Assembly: GCA_964487555.1 (NCBI GenBank)
Contig: CAZART010000135.1
Location: forward strand, 1-13,298
DNA length: 13,298 bases
Origin: CAZART01 sp964487555
GTDB taxonomy: Bacteria > Bacteroidota > Rhodothermia > Rhodothermales > VXPQ01
Direction: 5' to 3'
The notes beneath the pieces were generated by a model. The model did no database searches and was not told where the DNA came from. It worked only from the letters and a program-made list of their open reading frames with translations. The position numbers and the translations under genes were made by a program. Shown here piece after piece: positions 6,674 through 13,298 of the stretch (its first letter is position 1; the number at the start of each line of letters is the position of its first letter).

Positions 6674-7810
6674 ATGTCCTACACCGTCTTGCTCTCCATC
6701 TTCATGTTCATGATCGGTTTGGCAAGCACGCCGGATGCTCGGGCGCAGGAGATCGAGCGCCCGCGAGCGCGGGACTTGGGAATTCGTCCCGGTATACTGC
6801 CGCCGGGCCGGCTCAATGCGATAACCGATGTATCGGGCGTGCGGGTGGGACACGTCACGATCATCGAAGGGGATTCCATCCGCACGGGTGTCACGGCGGT
6901 CTTGCCTCATCCCGGTAACATCTATCAGGAAAAAGTGCCTGCGGGAATCTCCGTAGGGAATGGCTATGGGAAGCTGATGGGGGTTTCGCAGATACGCGAG
7001 TTGGGCGAGATAGAGACGCCCATCGTGCTGACGAACACGCTTTCGGTACCGGCAGGCGCCGAAGGCGTGCTTGACTACGTGCTCTCCCTGCCCGGGAATG
7101 AAGAGGTGCGCTCGGTGAATGCCGTTGTCGGCGAGACGAATGACGGCTTTCTGAACGATATCCGTGAGCGCGTGGTGCGGGCATCGCACGTTGTTTCCGC
7201 CATCGAGCGTGCGGAAGAGGGCGCCGTGGCGGAGGGCTCCGTCGGAGCCGGTACGGGCACCGTTTGTTTCGGATGGAAAGGCGGTATCGGAACGAGTTCG
7301 CGCCTCGTGCCCGACGAACTAGGAGGCTTCACAGTGGGCGTTCTTGTGCAGACGAATTACGGTGGCGTGCTTCGCGTGATGGGCGATCCCGTCGGTGTTG
7401 AGCTGGATCAATACTATCTAAAGGACGCTGTCGACGCCGCGTCGGGTGATGGGTCGGTGATGATCATCATCGCCACCGATGCGCCGCTCTCTGACCGAAA
7501 TCTCGCGCGCCTGGCTCGAAGAGCCTTTCTCGGAATTGCCCGCACGGGTTCACCCATGACGAACGGATCCGGCGATTATGCGGTCGCATTTTCCACCGCC
7601 GAAAACGTGCGGCGAACCGCCGAGCGCCGAGCGGGCGTATCCGATCTTCGGGAGCTACCTAACGATCGAATTTCACCGCTCTTCGAAGCCGTGGTCGAAG
7701 CGACGGAGGAGGCGGTGTACAATTCGTTGTTCAAGGCGGTGACGACGTCGGGTCACAGGGGGACGGTCGAGGCGTTACCGCTCGACAAATGGGGGGTTGA
7801 TGAGCGATGA
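6674..7810 (+). CDS. Exported P1-family (DmpA/BapA-like) N-terminal nucleophile aminopeptidase
   Basis: A 378-residue protein from the ATG at 6674; an in-frame GTG at 6659 would add five residues. A signal peptide is visible (hydrophobic SYTVLLSIFMFMIGLA, then DARA-Q as a likely signal peptidase I site), so the enzyme should act in the periplasm or outside. Family landmarks are ITDVSGVRVGH, GAEGVLDYVL, GAGTGTVCFGWKGGIGTSS and TNGSGDYAVAFS. In DmpA and BapA the precursor cuts itself before the Ser of the Gly-Ser pair in that last motif, giving two subunits with Ser as nucleophile; here the pair is about residues 298-299 (303-304 from the GTG). Substrates of relatives are N-terminal L-, D- or beta-amino acids of short peptides; the specificity here is unknown. 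The stop codon lies within the heptanucleotide array. Confidence 0.93.
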   Translation: MSYTVLLSIFMFMIGLASTPDARAQEIERPRARDLGIRPGILPPGRLNAITDVSGVRVGHVTIIEGDSIRTGVTAVLPHPGNIYQEKVPAGISVGNGYGKLMGVSQIRELGEIETPIVLTNTLSVPAGAEGVLDYVLSLPGNEEVRSVNAVVGETNDGFLNDIRERVVRASHVVSAIERAEEGAVAEGSVGAGTGTVCFGWKGGIGTSSRLVPDELGGFTVGVLVQTNYGGVLRVMGDPVGVELDQYYLKDAVDAASGDGSVMIIIATDAPLSDRNLARLARRAFLGIARTGSPMTNGSGDYAVAFSTAENVRRTAERRAGVSDLRELPNDRISPLFEAVVEATEEAVYNSLFKAVTTSGHRGTVEALPLDKWGVDER

Positions 7811-7900
7811 TCGATGATCGAGGATCGCGTATCGATGATCGCTGATACGAGGATCGCGCGTGAATGAAGAGATGCGATCCTCGATTCTCAATCTTCGATC
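7804..7900. repeat. Heptanucleotide tandem array with inverted arm
   Basis: From 7804 the sequence breaks into 7-base units related to TCGATGA: 7811-7817, 7818-7824 (TCGAGGA), 7825-7831, 7832-7838, 7839-7845, then one 8-base unit (7846-7853) and 7854-7860. After a short centre, 7871-7898 holds four units of the same type on the opposite strand (TCGAAGA, TTGAGAA, TCGAGGA, TCGCATC read on -). CGAGGATCGC occurs at 7819-7828 and 7848-7857, and its complement GCGATCCTCG lies at 7874-7883, so a 10-11 bp stem can form with either copy. It overlaps the peptidase stop and may also act as a 3' mRNA structure. Confidence 0.75.
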
Positions 7901-7980
7901 CCCCACCGCCCCTCTTTTTAAACTCTCTGCGAAACCGGGTGCGAGACAAGTTTGGAGAAACCGGCTGCCAGCAGGTTCCG

Positions 7981-8009
7981 TTGACTTGCGCACAAGGCGT
8001 AGTTATTTT
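7981..8009 (+). promoter_or_regulatory. Candidate promoter for tRNA-Gln
   Basis: TTGACT (7981-7986) is separated by 17 bases from TATTTT (8004-8009). The second element, extended as TTATTTTG, also approaches the Bacteroidota -7 pattern TAnnTTTG. Transcription would start near 8016, about 40 bases before the tRNA. This is the best promoter-like pair I see in the window, but it was judged by eye only. Confidence 0.4.
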
Positions 8010-8056
8010 GCCGGACTGTATATGCTCCTCGTCTCTGGAGTTCATTGCGCCTATCG

Positions 8057-8127
8057 TGCCCGGTCGTCTAATGGCAGGACAGCGGCCTTTGGAGCCGTAT
8101 GTGGAGGTTCGAATCCTCCCCGGGCAA
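8057..8127 (+). tRNA. tRNA-Gln (anticodon UUG)
   Basis: A full cloverleaf can be drawn. The acceptor TGCCCGG (8057-8063) pairs with CCGGGCA (8120-8126), the U1-A72 pair being usual for tRNA-Gln. The D stem is GTC/GAC with GG in the loop. The anticodon stem GCGGC/GCCGT holds the loop CTTTGGA, with anticodon TTG at 8089-8091. The variable loop is ATGT, and the T stem GGAGG/CCTCC holds the loop TTCGAAT. A is the discriminator base. The 3' CCA is not encoded (the sequence continues CCT), so it must be added by tRNA nucleotidyltransferase. The gene sits upstream of prs and is followed by a strong terminator. Confidence 0.96.
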
Positions 8128-8144
8128 CCTATGCCGGTGTGTCG

Positions 8145-8177
8145 AAAATCCTGCGCCCCGAGGGGTGCGGGATTTTT
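8145..8177 (+). terminator. Rho-independent terminator after tRNA-Gln
   Basis: The left arm (8145-8159, including CCTGCGCCCC) pairs with the right arm (8162-8176, including GGGGTGCGGG) through two G-T wobbles and a very short GA loop, and the right arm runs into TTTTT (8173-8177). It lies 18 bases after the tRNA, so most tRNA transcripts should stop here and prs probably needs its own promoter or read-through. Confidence 0.8.
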
Positions 8178-8178
8178 G

Positions 8179-8207
8179 TTGGCTGGAATGGAATCCATGC
8201 CTAAATG
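8179..8207 (+). promoter_or_regulatory. Weak promoter candidate for prs
   Basis: TTGGCT (8179-8184), a 17-base spacer, then TAAATG (8202-8207). Both hexamers are poor matches. The site lies between the tRNA terminator and the chosen prs start, where a promoter would be needed, but the sequence support is thin. Confidence 0.22.
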
Positions 8208-8258
8208 CAGGCTTCGCGGCCGATGAAGCCCCAGCGATTGATTCAACAACGAAAGGCC

Positions 8259-9206
8259 ATGCGAACAGCCGTCAAGGACTTCCCCATCTCTATTTTCGCG
8301 GGGCGGTCGAATCCTGCACTTGCCGACAAAATTGCATCAGCGTATGGGCAGGAATTAGGGCACGTCACCATCAAAAACTTCGCGGACGGCGAGATCTACG
8401 TACGATACGGAGAATCGATCCGCGGATCCGATCTCTTTATCATCCAGAGCACGCATCCGGGCGCGGACAACTGGATGGAGCTTCTGCTGCTTATCGATGC
8501 GGCAAAACGGGCTTCTGCAGAACGCATTACGGCGGTCATTCCCTACTTCGGCTATGCGCGGCAGGATCGAAAAGATCAGCCCCGCGTCTCCATCGCCGCT
8601 AAGCTTCTCGCCGACATGCTGGCGACGGCAGGCGTTCACCGGATCCTGACGATGGATCTGCATGCGCCACAGATTCAGGGATTCTTCGATGTTCCGGTGG
8701 ATCATCTCTATGGATCTGCCGTTTTCATCGACTATTTTCGGCAACTCGACGTCGCGAATGCGGTCGTCGTCGCGCCGGACGTCGGTTCTTTGAAGATGGC
8801 TCGTGCCTACGCCAAGCGGCTGCACGCCGATCTGGCGCTGATCGACAAGAGAAGGCCCCGCCAGAACGAAGCTGAAGTAATGAACATCATCGGCGAAGTG
8901 CGTGGGCGGAACGTGATCCTGATCGACGATATGGTCGATACGGCGGGCACCCTGACGAGCGCCGCCAACGCGCTGCGTGATGCCGGTGCCGAAGAAATCA
9001 TGGCGGCCTGTACGCATCCCTTGTTGTCGGGACCGGCGTACGAACGGATCGAATCGTCTGCACTTAGCAGCTTAGTCGTAACAGACACCGTGCCGCTCAA
9101 AAGCCCGTCCGAGAAGATTGACGTGATCAGTGTCGCGGAGCTTTTCTCGGATGCCATTCGGCGAATTTATACGGACGCATCGGTGTCTACCCTCTTCGTG
9201 GATTGA
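8259..9206 (+). CDS. prs: Ribose-phosphate pyrophosphokinase
   Basis: Makes 5-phosphoribosyl-1-pyrophosphate from ribose 5-phosphate and ATP for purine, pyrimidine, His, Trp and NAD synthesis; cytosolic. The class I landmarks are all there: FADGEIYVRYGESIRG, ARQDRKDQPR (ATP contacts), the MDLHAPQIQGFFDVPVDHLYG region, and the PRPP loop IDDMVDTAGTL. I chose the ATG at 8259 (315 residues, MRTAVKDFPISIF), which has GAAAGG just upstream and gives the usual family length. ATGs at 8205 and 8223 in the same frame would add 18 or 12 unconserved residues. It is followed after 55 bases by the L25 gene, the order tRNA-Gln, prs, L25, pth being familiar from Bacteroidota. Confidence 0.97.
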   Translation: MRTAVKDFPISIFAGRSNPALADKIASAYGQELGHVTIKNFADGEIYVRYGESIRGSDLFIIQSTHPGADNWMELLLLIDAAKRASAERITAVIPYFGYARQDRKDQPRVSIAAKLLADMLATAGVHRILTMDLHAPQIQGFFDVPVDHLYGSAVFIDYFRQLDVANAVVVAPDVGSLKMARAYAKRLHADLALIDKRRPRQNEAEVMNIIGEVRGRNVILIDDMVDTAGTLTSAANALRDAGAEEIMAACTHPLLSGPAYERIESSALSSLVVTDTVPLKSPSEKIDVISVAELFSDAIRRIYTDASVSTLFVD

Positions 9207-9261
9207 GGGCACGAACCACTTACATTTTTTAACAACGTACCATAGAGCAGGTCTTAAACCA

Positions 9262-9912
9262 ATGGAGGCCATTACGATCGAAGCCCAGGATCGCGACGTC
9301 GGCAAGAAGGCGGCGCGCAGCGTCCGTCGTGCCGGAAACGTACCATGCGTTCTGTACGGACATCACACGGATCCGGTCGCCTTTCAGGTACCGGAGCTTG
9401 AGCTGAAGCAGCTCATCTACACATCTGAAACGCACGTCGTCAACATCGCGATCGACGGGAAGAAGTATAGCTGCATCATGAAGACGGCTGATTTCCATCC
9501 GGTGACGGATCGGACCATCCATGCCGACTTTCAGGTGCTTGAAAAGGGCGAAAAAATCACCCTTACGATTCCGGTGCAGTTCCACGGAACGCCCATCGGA
9601 CAGAAAGAGGGAGGCGACACGCAATTCATCGTTCACGAGCTCGAAGCTCGCTGCCTGCCGTCGAGCATTCCGTCGCACATCGACGTGGACATCACCCATC
9701 TAGCCATCGGTGATTCTGTGCACATCGAGGATATCGAGATGGAAGGCGTCGAATGGCTGGGCCGCCCATCGCAGACGGTCGTAACGGTCGTACCGCCGCG
9801 TGTGCTCGAGGCTGAGGAGGAGGCTGAACTCGAGCTCGCAGAGGCCGAGTTGGTCGAAGGCGAGGAAGGAGAAGAGGAAGTGGAAGGGGAAGAGGAGGAG
9901 GAAGAAGAGTAG
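9262..9912 (+). CDS. rplY: 50S ribosomal protein L25, Ctc/TL5 form with acidic tail
   Basis: A 216-residue 5S rRNA-binding protein. The N-terminal L25 domain (about 1-90) shows KKAARSVRRAGNVPCVLYG and HADFQVL; the C-terminal Ctc/TL5 beta-domain (about 95-182) contains VQFHGTPIGQKEGG and ends near VVTVVPP. The last 32 or so residues are almost only Glu with Ala, Leu, Val and Gly, encoded by a purine-rich stretch (pure purines 9882-9909). The frame is open back to 9130, but the conserved start is MEAITIEAQDRD at 9262, preceded by AGCAGG 11 bases away. The acidic tail is longer than in many Ctc proteins and of unknown use; it resembles the tracts at 933-964 and 13200-13241. Confidence 0.95.
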   Translation: MEAITIEAQDRDVGKKAARSVRRAGNVPCVLYGHHTDPVAFQVPELELKQLIYTSETHVVNIAIDGKKYSCIMKTADFHPVTDRTIHADFQVLEKGEKITLTIPVQFHGTPIGQKEGGDTQFIVHELEARCLPSSIPSHIDVDITHLAIGDSVHIEDIEMEGVEWLGRPSQTVVTVVPPRVLEAEEEAELELAEAELVEGEEGEEEVEGEEEEEEE

Positions 9913-9964
9913 CCCGCTTTCTCTATTTCTCGCTTCTGCATCTCGGCTCTCCAAGGGCGGAAGA

Positions 9965-10534
9965 ATGGCGACATCGAAGCGTCTCATCATCGGGCTCGGC
10001 AATCCCGGCGCCGAATATGAGCGGACACGTCACAACGTCGGTTTCGAAGTCGCGGATGCCGTAGCCGAGAAAGCACGCATCACACTCGAACACGAAAAGG
10101 GAGACGTTTTGCTCGGATGGGGTCGAATTCGGCGTTATCCACTGGGTGTGGCAAAGCCGCTGACTTACATGAACCGAAGCGGTAATGCCGTGCGAACGCT
10201 TCTAGGCCGCCATGGCCTTCAGCCTCAGGAGATCCTTATCGTAGTCGATGACATCAATCTGCCGGTAGGAAAGCTGCGCATCCGACAGGGCGGAAGTGCG
10301 GGCGGTCACAACGGACTTCAGGACGTCACCGACCAGCTCGGGCGGGACGACTTCCCCCGATTGAGGTTCGGAGTCGGCAGCGATTTTCCACGCGGGAAAC
10401 AGGCGGATTACGTATTGTCGCCTTTTTCGGAAGATCAGCGTCCGATCGTCGACGGGGCGCTAGCTCGAGCTCGAGACGCCGCAATCACCTTCGTTACCGA
10501 CGGCATCGTCACCGCTATGAACCGCTTCAACTAG
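9965..10534 (+). CDS. pth: Peptidyl-tRNA hydrolase
   Basis: A 189-residue enzyme that frees tRNA from peptidyl-tRNA dropped by stalled ribosomes. Active-site residues match the E. coli enzyme with an offset of about +2 to +3: N13 in GLGNPG, catalytic H23 in TRHNVGF, N70 in TYMNRSGN, D96 in VVDDINLP and N116 in GGHNGLQD. The frame is open upstream to an ATG at 9800, but that region is antisense-like, basic read-through of the purine tract of L25; the ATG at 9965 (MATSKRLIIGLGNPG), with GGCGGAAGA before it, is the real start. It follows the L25 gene by 52 bases, probably in the same transcript. Confidence 0.97.
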   Translation: MATSKRLIIGLGNPGAEYERTRHNVGFEVADAVAEKARITLEHEKGDVLLGWGRIRRYPLGVAKPLTYMNRSGNAVRTLLGRHGLQPQEILIVVDDINLPVGKLRIRQGGSAGGHNGLQDVTDQLGRDDFPRLRFGVGSDFPRGKQADYVLSPFSEDQRPIVDGALARARDAAITFVTDGIVTAMNRFN

Positions 10535-10553
10535 GCCGGGGATTACCGATGCG

Positions 10554-10576
10554 GTCCGCTGCCGGACGATTATTTT
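10554..10576 (+). terminator. Possible terminator after pth
   Basis: A 5-bp GC-rich hairpin, GTCCG (10554-10558) with CGGAC (10563-10567) around CTGC, is followed by GATTATTTT. The stem is short, so termination may be partial. It lies between pth and the pyrophosphatase gene. Confidence 0.35.
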
Positions 10577-10618
10577 CATTTCGATCACCCATTCTACATC
10601 AGAGGAAATCCTGAATCG

Positions 10619-12721
10619 ATGAACCTTGAAACGATCCTTTATCTCATTCCGATCGCGGGCCTGATCGCCCTGGCCTACGCGTTCGTTCGGACACGCTGGA
10701 TCAATCGGCAGGATCCGGGAACGGAATCTATGGTCGAGATCGCGGGCCACATTGCCGATGGAGCTCGGGCCTTCCTTCGACGTGAATACCGCGTTCTCTC
10801 CGTATTCGTGCTCGCGGTCGCCGTGATTCTGGCACTCGCGAACATGAACGCCGAAAATACGTCGTGGCTAATTGCGATTTCGTTCATGACCGGCGCCGCG
10901 TGCTCCGCACTCGCCGGCTTTATCGGCATGACGGTCGCCACGCGCGCGAACGTGAGGACAACGAATGCGGCGCGTACCGGTCTTGGCGAGGCGCTGAACG
11001 TCGCGTTTTCGGGTGGACTCGTGATGGGGTTGAGCGTGGTCGGGCTCGGCGTGCTGGGCCTTAGCCTGCTCTTCATCATTTACAGCGGCATCGGCTGGGA
11101 TGCCATGAAGGTCGTCAACGTCATTTCAGGATTTTCGCTAGGCGCCTCTTCCATCGCGCTGTTCGCCCGTGTCGGGGGCGGCATCTACACGAAAGCGGCC
11201 GACGTTGGAGCGGATCTCGCCGGTAAAGTCTACGAGAACATCCCGGAGGACGACCCGCGCAATCCGGCCACGATCGCCGACAACGTAGGTGACAACGTAG
11301 GTGACGTAGCGGGCATGGGCGCCGACCTATTTGAGAGCTATGTCGGGTCGATTATCGGTACGATGGTTCTCGGTACGGCTTTTATCGGCGCGTTTGAAAT
11401 AGCGGGTGTCCACGTGCTGAGCGGTGTCATCCTTCCGCTCGTCCTTGCGGGCGTCGGCATCCTCGTGTCCATCGCGGGCTCATTCTTTGTGAAGGTGCGC
11501 GAGGGCGGTGATCCGCAGAAGGCCCTGAACATCGGGGAGTTCGGTGCGGCCGGATTCATGGCCGTATTATCCTATTTCATCATAACGCTGATGCTGCCGG
11601 ATCAGTGGACGCTAACGGGCGAGTCGACCGGCGGCGCCGCGTTCGCAGAGTATACGTCGCTCGGCGTATTTTGGGCGGTCGTCATTGGGCTTATGGCGGG
11701 AACGCTGATCGGGCTTGTCACCGAATACTATACCTCGACGACCACGAAGCCGACGATGGGTATCGCTCGGCAGAGCGTCACGGGTTCGGCCACCAATATC
11801 ATTGCAGGCCTTGGCGTTGGGATGTATTCGACGGGCCTTCCCGCCGTCATCTTGGCCCTTGCTATCATCGGCGCGTTTCACTTCGCCGGGTTGTACGGCA
11901 TCGCCATTGCGGCCGTCGGCATGCTCTCGGTCACGGGCATACAGCTTGCGGTGGATGCCTACGGCCCAATCTCCGACAATGCCGGCGGTATCGCCGAGAT
12001 GGCAGGCCTGCCGAAGGAGGTGCGCGAGCGGACGGACAAGCTCGACGCGGTCGGCAATACGACGGCCGCGATCGGAAAAGGCTTCGCCATCGGTTCTGCA
12101 GCCCTGACGGCGCTGGCCCTCTTCGCCGCCTTTATGCAGCAAGCCCGCGTCCCCAATATCGACGTGGCAAACCCGACGATCCTCGCCGGGCTTCTTCTCG
12201 GCGCCATGCTTCCGTATGTATTCAGTGCCATGGCGATGGCTGCGGTCGGCCGCGCCGCCGGCGACATGATCAAAGAGGTTGGCCGCCAGTTCCGCGAAAT
12301 TCCGGGGCTGCGCGAAGGGACGGCGAAGGCTGATTACACGCGGTGCGTGGATATTTCGACAAAGGCGGCCATTCGCGAGATGGTGGCGCCGGGCATCCTT
12401 GCGATTCTCGTTCCGGTCGTGATCGGCTTCATCGACAAGAGCATGCTCGGCGGTCTGCTCGCAGGCGTGACCGTTTCCGGCGTGCTGTTCGCCATCTTTC
12501 AGGCGAACGCGGGCGGCGCGTGGGATAACGCCAAGAAGCGCATCGAAAGCAATATCATGATAGACGGCACGGAGTACGGGAAGGGCAGCGACACGCACAA
12601 GGCGGCTGTCGTCGGCGACACCGTCGGTGATCCATTGAAAGATACCAGCGGACCGAGCCTCAATATCCTGATCAAGCTCATCGCCGTCGTCGCCCTGGTG
12701 ATAGCGCCGTTGATCGCCTGA
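10619..12721 (+). CDS. hppA: Membrane-bound ion-pumping pyrophosphatase, K+-dependent type
   Basis: A 700-residue integral membrane protein with many hydrophobic segments (the family has 16 or so). It hydrolyses cytosolic PPi and pumps H+ and/or Na+ out. PPi/Mg-site motifs are present: DVGADLAGKVYE (195-206), DNVGDNVGD (221-229), DAYGPISDNAGG (446-457), and the C-terminal region with TVGDPLKDTSGPSLN. At the residues that separate subfamilies, GNTTAAIGKG (479-488) has A483 and G486, the K+-dependent pattern (K+-independent enzymes have Lys and Thr). The gate glutamate in ADLFESY is E239, but this position is shared by Na+-pumps and many bacterial H+-pumps, so the ion is undecided. The ATG at 10619 has AGAGGA about 12 bases upstream. 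It could use PPi made by nearby biosynthetic enzymes. Confidence 0.97.
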   Translation: MNLETILYLIPIAGLIALAYAFVRTRWINRQDPGTESMVEIAGHIADGARAFLRREYRVLSVFVLAVAVILALANMNAENTSWLIAISFMTGAACSALAGFIGMTVATRANVRTTNAARTGLGEALNVAFSGGLVMGLSVVGLGVLGLSLLFIIYSGIGWDAMKVVNVISGFSLGASSIALFARVGGGIYTKAADVGADLAGKVYENIPEDDPRNPATIADNVGDNVGDVAGMGADLFESYVGSIIGTMVLGTAFIGAFEIAGVHVLSGVILPLVLAGVGILVSIAGSFFVKVREGGDPQKALNIGEFGAAGFMAVLSYFIITLMLPDQWTLTGESTGGAAFAEYTSLGVFWAVVIGLMAGTLIGLVTEYYTSTTTKPTMGIARQSVTGSATNIIAGLGVGMYSTGLPAVILALAIIGAFHFAGLYGIAIAAVGMLSVTGIQLAVDAYGPISDNAGGIAEMAGLPKEVRERTDKLDAVGNTTAAIGKGFAIGSAALTALALFAAFMQQARVPNIDVANPTILAGLLLGAMLPYVFSAMAMAAVGRAAGDMIKEVGRQFREIPGLREGTAKADYTRCVDISTKAAIREMVAPGILAILVPVVIGFIDKSMLGGLLAGVTVSGVLFAIFQANAGGAWDNAKKRIESNIMIDGTEYGKGSDTHKAAVVGDTVGDPLKDTSGPSLNILIKLIAVVALVIAPLIA

Positions 12722-12754
12722 CGAACCCAGTCCTACGTTTCTCAATTCGAAAGC

Positions 12755-12775
12755 CCGGAGGCAAACGCCTGCCGG
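12755..12775 (+). terminator. Hairpin after the pyrophosphatase gene
   Basis: CCGG plus AGGC (12755-12762) pair with GCCT and CCGG (12767-12775), with an AAAC loop and one bulged G. It lies 33 bases after the stop. No T-run follows, so it could be a weak or factor-assisted terminator. The rest of the gap 12722-12955 shows no gene and no convincing promoter. Confidence 0.3.
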
Positions 12776-12955
12776 CCTGCGCGCACGCAGAACAGACGTG
12801 GCTGCGGAGAGGATGCCCTATGAGGCCAACTTTTCGCGAATTACTGAGTTAGTACATTCGTCATTCCGGCGGCGCTCCCTTGGAGGGTGACCTAGCGCAT
12901 TTGCGGTCGCGGTATTCGATAGATAACACAGACGCTTTTCGACACCTGATCCACT

Positions 12956-13298
12956 ATGGCGAAGGAAGAAGTTACTATGCCCAAGATGGGCGAGAGTATC
13001 ACCGAGGGAACGGTCATAGCCTGGCACAAGAAGCCCGGGGAGAAGGTCGAGCTCGATGAAACGCTTCTCGAGATCGGCACGGACAAAGTCGATACGGACG
13101 TCCCGTCACCGGCCGAGGGCATACTGCAGGAGGTTCTCGTTCAGGAGGGCGAAACGGTAGACGTCGGGACGACGATCGCGATCATCGAGACGGAAGGGCA
13201 GGAGGAGGGGGAAGGGAAAGAGAAGGAGGAAGGGGAAGAGGTTGCAGGGGAAGAGGCTGCAGAGGAAGAGGCTGCAGAGGAAGAGGCTGCAGAGGAAG
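12956..13298 (+). CDS. 2-oxo acid dehydrogenase E2 component, lipoyl domain, 3'-partial
   Basis: The ATG at 12956 opens a frame that runs off the window (114 codons seen). Residues 1-80 form a biotinyl/lipoyl domain: VTMPKMGESITEGTV, the lipoylated lysine K44 in IGTDKVDTDVPSP, and EGILQEVLVQEGETVDVGTTIAIIE. This is the swinging-arm N-terminus of an E2 acyltransferase. From about residue 82 it becomes a Glu/Gly/Lys and then Ala-Ala-Glu linker. The expected subunit-binding and catalytic domains lie beyond the window, so 2-oxoglutarate, pyruvate and branched-chain E2 cannot be told apart; the lipoyl domain suggests the succinyl or branched-chain type. Upstream is a 234-base gap with no clear ribosome site. 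Confidence 0.9.
   Translation, partial: MAKEEVTMPKMGESITEGTVIAWHKKPGEKVELDETLLEIGTDKVDTDVPSPAEGILQEVLVQEGETVDVGTTIAIIETEGQEEGEGKEKEEGEEVAGEEAAEEEAAEEEAAEE
13241..13298 (+). repeat. 15-base tandem repeat encoding a pentapeptide linker
   Basis: Units begin at 13241, 13256, 13271 and 13286 (the last cut at the window edge). The second and third are identical (GCTGCAGAGGAAGAG); the first differs at two bases. Read in frame they give repeated Glu-Glu-Ala-Ala-Glu blocks in the E2 interdomain linker. The array continues past the window. Confidence 0.9.

Noticed and set aside
7804..7900. CRISPR array
   Set aside because: Units are seven bases with no spacers, and no cas gene is present.
7731..8249. 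Minus-strand frame across the repeat and tRNA-Gln
   Set aside because: It runs through a tRNA and the heptad array; its repeated Ser/Arg/Ile/Asp pattern is only a translation of the array.
9130..9261. N-terminal extension of L25 overlapping prs
   Set aside because: It overlaps the conserved 3' end of prs in another frame; L25 homology starts at the ATG at 9262.
9800..9964. N-terminal extension of peptidyl-tRNA hydrolase
   Set aside because: It would add 55 Lys/Arg/Ser-rich residues read out of frame through the L25 tail; the family begins at MATSKRLIIGLGNPG.
11612..12745. 377-codon open frame on the minus strand opposite the pyrophosphatase
   Set aside because: It lies wholly over a strongly conserved membrane-protein gene, is rich in Arg, His, Asp and Gly as expected of antisense high-GC reading, and has no recognisable motif.

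Overview
The window reads as ordinary chromosomal DNA of a moderately GC-rich bacterium. The best guess is the Bacteroidota/Rhodothermota side of the tree. The basis is the order tRNA-Gln(UUG), prs, a long Ctc-type L25 gene and pth, a free-standing HsdR-N-type protein of the kind common in those phyla, and mostly weak Shine-Dalgarno sites. This placement is inference; no 16S or marker-gene comparison was possible. I see no insertion sequence, phage gene, CRISPR array or complete restriction system.

Layout. 1-3238 (+): a tightly packed run of four genes. These are the 3' part of an AttH/carotenoid-1,2-hydratase-like lipocalin protein, a small PD-(D/E)XK (HsdR N-terminal-like) protein coupled to it by an ATGA overlap, a eukaryote-like (Hal2/SAL1) 3'(2'),5'-bisphosphate nucleotidase, and a sugar-1-phosphate-type nucleotidyltransferase. 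3338-4513 (-): a class I PLP aminotransferase. 4603-4863 (+): a small unrecognised ORF. 4875-5537 (-): a DtxR/MntR-family metal regulator with a FeoA-like tail. 5648-6412 (-): an Asp/Glu racemase-family protein. A 261-base divergent spacer follows, carrying a degenerate direct repeat. 6674-7810 (+): an exported P1-family (DmpA/BapA-like) self-processing aminopeptidase. 7804-7900: a heptanucleotide tandem array and its inverted counterpart. 8057-8127: tRNA-Gln with a promoter candidate and a strong terminator. 8259-10534 (+): prs, L25, pth. 10619-12721 (+): a K+-dependent-type membrane pyrophosphatase. 12956-end (+): the 5' part of a 2-oxo acid dehydrogenase E2 gene, cut off by the window in its acidic linker.

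How the genes relate. prs, L25 and pth serve nucleotide synthesis and translation and probably share transcription with or just after tRNA-Gln. The membrane pyrophosphatase would use the PPi released by the nucleotidyltransferase and by polymerisation reactions to build an ion gradient. The Hal2-like enzyme clears PAP from sulfur metabolism. Hal2 enzymes are classically salt-sensitive, and together with the acidic tails this is compatible with, but does not prove, a saline habitat.

The most unusual features are non-coding or low-complexity. They are the 7-base-period array with inverted arms between the peptidase and tRNA-Gln, and polypurine tracts encoding Glu/Gly-rich segments in three unrelated genes, one shading into a 15-base tandem repeat. 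I found no convincing new multi-gene system.
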